This document shows positions 7,101 to 10,851 of a stretch of 10,851 nucleotides of DNA, one piece after another (the stretch's first letter is position 1; every line of letters begins with the position of its first letter). The position numbers were made by a program, and so were the translations under genes. The notes beneath the pieces are model-generated. The model saw only the letters and a list, made by a program, of their open reading frames with translations, made no database searches and was not told the origin of the DNA. The DNA is from Kofleriaceae bacterium (GTDB taxonomy: Bacteria > Myxococcota_A > Polyangia > Haliangiales > Haliangiaceae). Where the stretch lies: positions 1 through 10,851 of the forward strand of contig JAESTW010000516.1 in NCBI GenBank assembly GCA_016763395.1, given 5' to 3'.

Positions 7101-8817
7101 ACGCACCAGGTAGGCTCTTGAGTTGAACCTTCTCGCCGGTGTCCGGACTCAGCGAAAACTTCGGTGCTGTACTTGGCTCTGCCCAAACGCTGGTTGTTCC
7201 GCCGCGAACCTCTCTGCCAACACTACCGATGATGGGACGTGCACGCACCCACAAAACGCCCCGCGCTTCTTTGGGGATTCTCAAATTTACAGATTTCGCT
7301 GTCGCAGTAACGACAGTCTGCGCCAAGGGGTACCAAGGACTGTCTTTCGAATCACGGGCAAGCACCGTAAAGGAAATCGGAGTATCGGGCAGATCGGACA
7401 CCTTGTGAATGCTGAAGTGGGCAACAGCCCCCGAGCGCAACCTGGAATCGCCGCGAATCCTCAACGTCGAATCTGGATCTACGGGGAGACACAATTCCTG
7501 TCCGAATGCCCCCAACTCAACGCGAAGCGCAACCACGGTGGCCCCGCTGCATGCCGAAGCCCGCTGCATGCGCGAAGCCAGCAGCCGAGTGTCGAAAACA
7601 GCGATTCCGTCGGCGTCTGTCGACGATGACAGGGAAGCGATGCTTCTTCCAGAAATCGTCATCGACTTGCCAACCCACGGAGATCCATCGGGGCGAACTG
7701 CCCGGACATATACTCGTCCGGGTAGGCCTGGAGTTAGAGCCCCGCCCTCTACCGACCAAGACAAAAGAACTTGCTTGGTACTCAGACGAAGACTCACCTT
7801 GCCGTGGCCCACGCCGATGCCTTCCCGAAGAGCCTGGATCGAGCCCCGCACAACAGAGTATTGGTCACGAGAACGTGGTTTCCAGGATACTCGCGCACGG
7901 CCGCGGGCATCCGTAATCACAGCTTCAACTCTTTTTTTCCCTCGCTCCTCCTGCTCTGCAGTGGTCGGAATTGGGATCGACAAGCCCGAGAGTGTTGCGC
8001 CCCGGACTGGTTTCCCTGTAGCGGTTCGGACAACTACATCCACCTCAACGCTATCGCCCGGTTTGATCGCATCCTGCAAGGGACGCACGTATACATAGAG
8101 AGGCTCAACCTTCTCAGTCTCCAGCGAGAGAAGTATCTCTTTGACAGACGCATCGTTGGCATGAGCTTGCACGGTGAATTGCCCGCTGCCCTTTGGCGCC
8201 CGCAGGAGCGTGTGAAAAACGCCGTTAGAATCTGTCCGAAGATCCGGGCCAACCTGCACGCCCTGACCGTTTTGGCGCAGCCATAGCGCAACCTTATGCC
8301 CGGTCACAGGAGTGTTGCTGACAGCCGTTAGTACGCGGCCCCACACTCTAAATTGCGCGTTCGGCAACATCTCGCGTTTGCCAGAGAATAACTCTATCTT
8401 GTAACGCTCTCCGACTTCGACATAGACATCGAAATTTCGTTTAACCCCTTTTGTAGAACGCGCCTCGACAATCACAGTAAATGAGGTTTCTAGGCTCACT
8501 GGAATATCGAAAGAGAGTTCCGCTCGGCCATACGAGTCCGTCACCGTGCTAACCCGCGCTTTGCTGGGATCGAAGGAGACTTGAACATCCAATTTGGTTC
8601 CGGGTGATGGCCTGAGTTTCCTCCCGTTGATGATTTCGTAAATGGTGACAAACCACCGGAACTTGCCCCCTGGGGCTACCTTGGTATTGCCCTCAATTGC
8701 CATTTCCAGGCCACTGACAGGCCCCTTCGGAACATCTCTTACCGTACGTTGTTGAGCCCATAGACTCGATGACATGGAGAGCGTAAACGCCAAGCAAAAC
8801 AATACGATTTTGTTCAT
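4141..8817 (-). CDS. Large secreted A2M-like protein with tandem Ig/MG domains and a pseudopilin-like module
   Basis: 1558 residues, complete, with an export signal (MNKIVLFCLAFTLSMSSSLWA, predicted cut after Ala21), so periplasmic or surface exposed. Domains as I read them: four Ig/macroglobulin-like beta domains at about 35-450, each with a TDxxGxA-type turn (positions 93, 195, 302, 400); a further beta-rich region with Cys423 and Cys443, a possible disulfide; a helical region leading into a pseudopilin-like module, with DGWGRP at 800-805 and SAGPDGKFGNRDD at 831-843; an A2M-like segment around 950-1010 (RLRPQEALEIPVYVHG); a helical stretch at about 1140-1360, where the thioester domain would lie; and a C-terminal receptor-binding-like beta domain at about 1426-1558. 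No CxEQ thioester motif is present, so covalent trapping is not expected. AAAGGAA lies 4 nt before the ATG, which overlaps the upstream stop as ATGA. The C-terminus resembles that of the upstream gene, so the two are paralogues. Exact function unknown; protease binding or envelope scaffolding is inference. Confidence 0.85.
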   Translation of the reverse strand: MNKIVLFCLAFTLSMSSSLWAQQRTVRDVPKGPVSGLEMAIEGNTKVAPGGKFRWFVTIYEIINGRKLRPSPGTKLDVQVSFDPSKARVSTVTDSYGRAELSFDIPVSLETSFTVIVEARSTKGVKRNFDVYVEVGERYKIELFSGKREMLPNAQFRVWGRVLTAVSNTPVTGHKVALWLRQNGQGVQVGPDLRTDSNGVFHTLLRAPKGSGQFTVQAHANDASVKEILLSLETEKVEPLYVYVRPLQDAIKPGDSVEVDVVVRTATGKPVRGATLSGLSIPIPTTAEQEERGKKRVEAVITDARGRARVSWKPRSRDQYSVVRGSIQALREGIGVGHGKVSLRLSTKQVLLSWSVEGGALTPGLPGRVYVRAVRPDGSPWVGKSMTISGRSIASLSSSTDADGIAVFDTRLLASRMQRASACSGATVVALRVELGAFGQELCLPVDPDSTLRIRGDSRLRSGAVAHFSIHKVSDLPDTPISFTVLARDSKDSPWYPLAQTVVTATAKSVNLRIPKEARGVLWVRARPIIGSVGREVRGGTTSVWAEPSTAPKFSLSPDTGEKVQLKSLPGAFASSTAFAMALPLRRGNLLLQELRAQQSNHPSSASTSAHWGAFLASQTPVDKAVSAVHRDKQLVSMPMPSNSVSLGLLRDPWRTQDRFVRGRLGRLFLAVENRLRESIPHDIGELGVSVAGRWRFNSELLIQVAEDIGAEAVVGLDGSPLSIAALRRLAPEFRFNNVARRVTRERLLKVLVMLRHFVKDKGLDYGFALRGDPKTWIKALSQWDDPEGEFEMQSDELYDGWGRPMAIRKAPGGRARFRFLEPIVGYEVVSAGPDGKFGNRDDLFNPFGRVLREGGVYSDAVSEAALLARLRGVELGRAIITALGELFEVEQPDWEDTETRSAAGSWKTVALVGKSTDVLKPQSVGPMVASYSEFVSGREGPVSIDLGLTKNPKSYMVVAGRYSKDGTAVFDSEQIHAGVPIAIEVKFPPRLRPQEALEIPVYVHGLGKKMAVRMVARGQGAVRAIVIGKGTGTVGAGTMQRFIVRIDAPRAGMGSAHLRVETEGGILIRELSQDFRVTRAGSLRAQHDGALVSKRQTLAFEVPSDATPLRSFLVVSGPRDILKDPGMSSTHKKAPDLLGWAYALRGLAMPKSLQPRVTGQGKNSPMPELSRACAAVAWSAMPETTQNRLDRSSAIRGLQVVSLPTSVRERSALLVALAATAVSITEEGEYDSGRTLMAKLQAEGWYAARMEKNRPTVLARLAAGLLLADVSDLSGRGLFELARSSLVPGTRGGMRLPGENGQASDGWIGSLALAIAARQLGENTLADELAVEIGPRLYLGMQGEVEPAFWLLAASVYGVFGVGSPDNVVVTIDGVKQRKSFHHGVARFAVPGRGSKLVVESSQPVIARLESRYLRDLPPRSDSPIRSEIVGDLGESQGLAALEIVVENTSGKGLDRPVVEVLLPSAGVLSDEARRSMVNVIGVVRVRAPDEMGRIRIELSPLAAKRKLHIPLAIEWVGEGKVTGLSTQSYSANSPWTISSTRGRSFQLKPAKEETWR
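4153..4157 (-). promoter_or_regulatory. Ribosome binding site deciding the lipoprotein start
   Basis: AGGAG lies 8 nt before the ATG at 4144 and 2 nt before the ATG at 4150, which favours the inner start. The site is within the last codons of the upstream A2M-like gene. Confidence 0.65.
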
Positions 8818-8828
8818 GGGGTTCCTTT
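8814..8828 (-). promoter_or_regulatory. ATGA coupling site and ribosome site between the two A2M-like genes
   Basis: ATG (8817-8815) and TGA (8816-8814) share two bases. AAAGGAA (8828-8822) lies 4 nt upstream of the ATG, inside the last codons of the preceding gene. This arrangement is typical of translational coupling and of products made in matched amounts. Confidence 0.7.
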
Positions 8829-10851
8829 CGCGCTTTTGATCGTCAAAACCCGGGGCGTCAGAACACTCAGGTCATCTGGTTTTCCAGCCGGATAGCTGGC
8901 GATTCCCAGCCCTTGCAACCTTCCGCCAACTGACCAGCGCAAGGGCAGAGGCACACGCACGCTCGCTCCCGGCGCAAGCCCTCGTAATGCCAAGCGCATC
9001 GTTCCGCCCGATTGTCCGAGTTCTTCTTTTAGGTACCCGCGCAAGAGCTTCTTTGTTTCTCGGTCAAGCTCCGCCCCCGCAGGCAGTGAAACCTCTACGA
9101 TGGGAGAAGCGATAGTTCGGGGCGAGCGATTTCGAACGACAAGAGTGAGCTCAGAGTTTTGGTTGTGCCCTCGCACCCTGCCCTCAATGGCTACCGTGAC
9201 AGAGCCCTTTCTGTCCGATTTTATGTCCCAGGGAAGTCCGTACTCGCCAGAAGCTTGCACGTAGTATAGAGATGGCATTTTGGTTCCCGGTTCTATTTCA
9301 ATTCGATGTATGCCTGGCTTGCTAAGCCCATCCGCGGGGATTCGCAGCAATCCCTCCGACCAAGCTAGGCGCTGTGATTTTCCATCGACTCGCAAGACAA
9401 GGGTTGAGTCTTTCGTTCCCGCACTTGCGCGCAACGCTACCACGCGAGCCAGCGTGCTTGTCCAGAGATCCAGACCAGGGCTGCCCAAGTGCAGCTTGCT
9501 CAGCGTACGCAGAAGCGCCAGTGCTCTTTTACGTTTTCCGAGCTGCAACTCTGTCAAAGCAACTAGTGCGCTTGTCGCGTGGCCTCCTTCTTGGGTAGCG
9601 ATCCAACGAAACCCGCCAACCTCAACTTCCTCGCGACGAAGCCTGCGCAAGAGTTCTCGGACATGTCCCCAATCACCATTTCGGGGTTCTGTCAGCGCCA
9701 ACGATGCTGCGCTCAATGCGATTGTGTGTATATTGCCAAACTGGGACGCGCTCCCACTGCGTACGACTTTGCGAAGACTGCGAAGAACGGCCCGAATGTC
9801 CGGCGCTAGTTTCTTCCGCGCATTCATATGTTGGCTGATAGGTGACAAGTTCAACAGAATTGTCGAAAGAGCGGCCAAAGAGTGATTGCTCGCCGAAGAC
9901 GAGGTCTGTGTGTGTATTTCTACTGTCAGCTTCTTTAGCGCTTTGGAGACAAGCTTGTCTGAAACCTTCGTGCTAGTCCATGAGGATGCGAGCACAGCCG
10001 CCAATTTCGAGCCCCCGGCACTGCTCAAGAGCGACTTCGAATGAAGGGTTGAGGGAGTCTCCGTCCAAGCGGAAGCCCAATCAGACCAGTAGTTTTGCGC
10101 TTTGAGTTCAAAAACGGAAGCTCCCATTCGCACGAGAATTTCGGATCCCTTTCGAGGGATGGCACTTTTGTGGATATCGAGAATTAGAGTCTCCGAACCA
10201 GAGGACAATAGCTCGACACTTTTGCGCACTCGTCTCGCCGCTTCTCGGACAACAATAGGTCTCTGTACTGCGTCCAGGGCCTGGCCACTCTTCGAGCGAA
10301 CTCCAACCGTGATCGCGCCGTCCATTGCATTGGGTAGCAATAGTTCCAGAGGATAGATCACCGTGTCGTTGGCCGGTGACTGAAGCTCTTTATTGTCAAC
10401 CAGCAAATGATTGGGTTTGTCCGACGCAAAGACCGACACTGACAGCATCCGGGCGTTGGCGGCGCGGCTGGTGACACGGATGGGCAACTGCAGCCTATCA
10501 CCAACAGTGGCGAAACTTGGGAGGGGCGTATCGATGACGGTCTCCTTTGCGACTTCGAAGGTTGTATTGGCAGACCATGTCCAACCATCTTCACTCCACA
10601 CAACCGCCTCTACTATGTAGCTCGTTACAGCATCGCTGAGTTTGATATCGATCTGCGTTGTGCCCGATGGATCCACAGGAATCGCAGCAGCAAAGAAGAG
10701 AGTGGCGGGGAATTTCTGGCGCAACACATTGCCGAATCCTGCGACTCTGCCCCCACGCACTTGGCCCATTCGCAACTTCGGTGTTCGGGCAGTCCGTCCG
10801 CGCATGCTGCCCCGGCCGGAGCCGCTTCCGTAGCCCGTTCCACCACCGCCA
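8814..10851 (-). CDS. A2M-like protein with Gly/Arg-rich linker (5' end outside window)
   Basis: The frame is open to the window edge, so the Met at 10805 is not the real start: 15 codons upstream stay in frame and encode Gly-rich sequence (GTGYGSGSGRGS). Visible are 678 residues. In order: the Gly/Arg-rich linker continuing into RGRTARTPKLRMGQVRGGR (to about 36); a textbook A2M domain at about 44-127 (FPATLFFAAAIPVD, LSDAVTSYIVEAVVW, LPSFATVGDRLQLPIRV); two beta-rich stretches to about 240; a helical region at about 240-480 in the place of the thioester domain; and a C-terminal receptor-binding-like beta domain in the last 120 residues (LTLVVRNRSPRTIASPIVEV). There is no Cys in the visible part, so no thioester. 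In true macroglobulins the bait region lies just before the FPETW-type start of this domain, where the linker sits here. The TGA stop overlaps the ATG of the next gene (ATGA), so the pair is likely coupled. The N-terminal half, signal peptide and promoter are not in view. Confidence 0.87.
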   Translation of the reverse strand, partial: GGGGTGYGSGSGRGSMRGRTARTPKLRMGQVRGGRVAGFGNVLRQKFPATLFFAAAIPVDPSGTTQIDIKLSDAVTSYIVEAVVWSEDGWTWSANTTFEVAKETVIDTPLPSFATVGDRLQLPIRVTSRAANARMLSVSVFASDKPNHLLVDNKELQSPANDTVIYPLELLLPNAMDGAITVGVRSKSGQALDAVQRPIVVREAARRVRKSVELLSSGSETLILDIHKSAIPRKGSEILVRMGASVFELKAQNYWSDWASAWTETPSTLHSKSLLSSAGGSKLAAVLASSWTSTKVSDKLVSKALKKLTVEIHTQTSSSASNHSLAALSTILLNLSPISQHMNARKKLAPDIRAVLRSLRKVVRSGSASQFGNIHTIALSAASLALTEPRNGDWGHVRELLRRLRREEVEVGGFRWIATQEGGHATSALVALTELQLGKRKRALALLRTLSKLHLGSPGLDLWTSTLARVVALRASAGTKDSTLVLRVDGKSQRLAWSEGLLRIPADGLSKPGIHRIEIEPGTKMPSLYYVQASGEYGLPWDIKSDRKGSVTVAIEGRVRGHNQNSELTLVVRNRSPRTIASPIVEVSLPAGAELDRETKKLLRGYLKEELGQSGGTMRLALRGLAPGASVRVPLPLRWSVGGRLQGLGIASYPAGKPDDLSVLTPRVLTIKSAKGTP

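Noticed and set aside
7409..8098. 229-residue plus-strand open frame opposite the 1558-residue gene (also 9280-9885 opposite the upstream gene)
   Set aside because: Arg/Ser/Pro-rich shadow translations of GC-biased coding DNA, without motifs or ribosome sites.
10625..10846. 73-residue minus-strand open frame at the right edge
   Set aside because: It overlaps the A2M-like frame, which carries the recognisable A2M domain and stays open to the edge.

Overview
The window looks like chromosomal DNA from a Gram-negative bacterium, probably of the former Deltaproteobacteria (Myxococcota or Bradymonadota type). This placement is inferred from signal peptides and a lipobox, periplasmic alpha-2-macroglobulin-like (A2M-like) giant proteins with a Gly/Arg-rich linker of the kind I associate with myxobacterial envelope proteins, mid-range GC, and a SigR-like ECF sigma factor. 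No rRNA, tRNA, CRISPR array, insertion sequence or phage gene was seen. Gene density is very high: the longest gap is the 199 nt at 1647-1845, and most other junctions are overlaps or a few bases.

Layout. (1) 1-453, minus: ECF sigma factor, cut at its 3' end by the window edge. (2) 540-1646, minus: alanine dehydrogenase (ald) with all catalytic residues, preceded by a promoter-like region with two ATGCAT palindromes. (3) 1846-2856, minus: an uncharacterised TIM-barrel protein with faint GH18-like landmarks. (4) 2871-3938, plus: an MJ1255-type GT-B glycosyltransferase, divergent from (3) with only 14 nt between the start codons and a promoter that seems to lie inside (3). (5) 3935-10851, minus: an operon-like block, read right to left, of the 3' part of one A2M-like protein (8814-10851), a second complete 1558-residue A2M-like protein (4141-8817), and a 69-residue acidic lipoprotein (3935-4144). 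Both internal junctions are ATGA stop/start overlaps, so the three are probably translationally coupled.

How they may work together. The A2M pair and lipoprotein form one unit, probably in the periplasm or at the outer membrane. Neither A2M-like protein shows a CxEQ thioester motif, which puts them closer in principle to the thioester-less bacterial class (YfaS/MagD) than to the thioester-bearing YfhM class. The upstream partner has a Gly/Arg-rich stretch just before its A2M domain, where the bait region lies in true macroglobulins. The downstream partner carries a module resembling the calcium-loop end of type II secretion pseudopilins (GspG). The lipoprotein could anchor or assist them. The TIM-barrel/glycosyltransferase pair and the sigma/ald pair show no clear functional link to this block.

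The most notable items are the coupled A2M-A2M-lipoprotein unit, the embedded pseudopilin-like module, the candidate bait segment, and two genes (ald and the glycosyltransferase) that lack a Shine-Dalgarno and have a -10-like hexamer about 6 nt before ATG, suggesting leaderless mRNAs.
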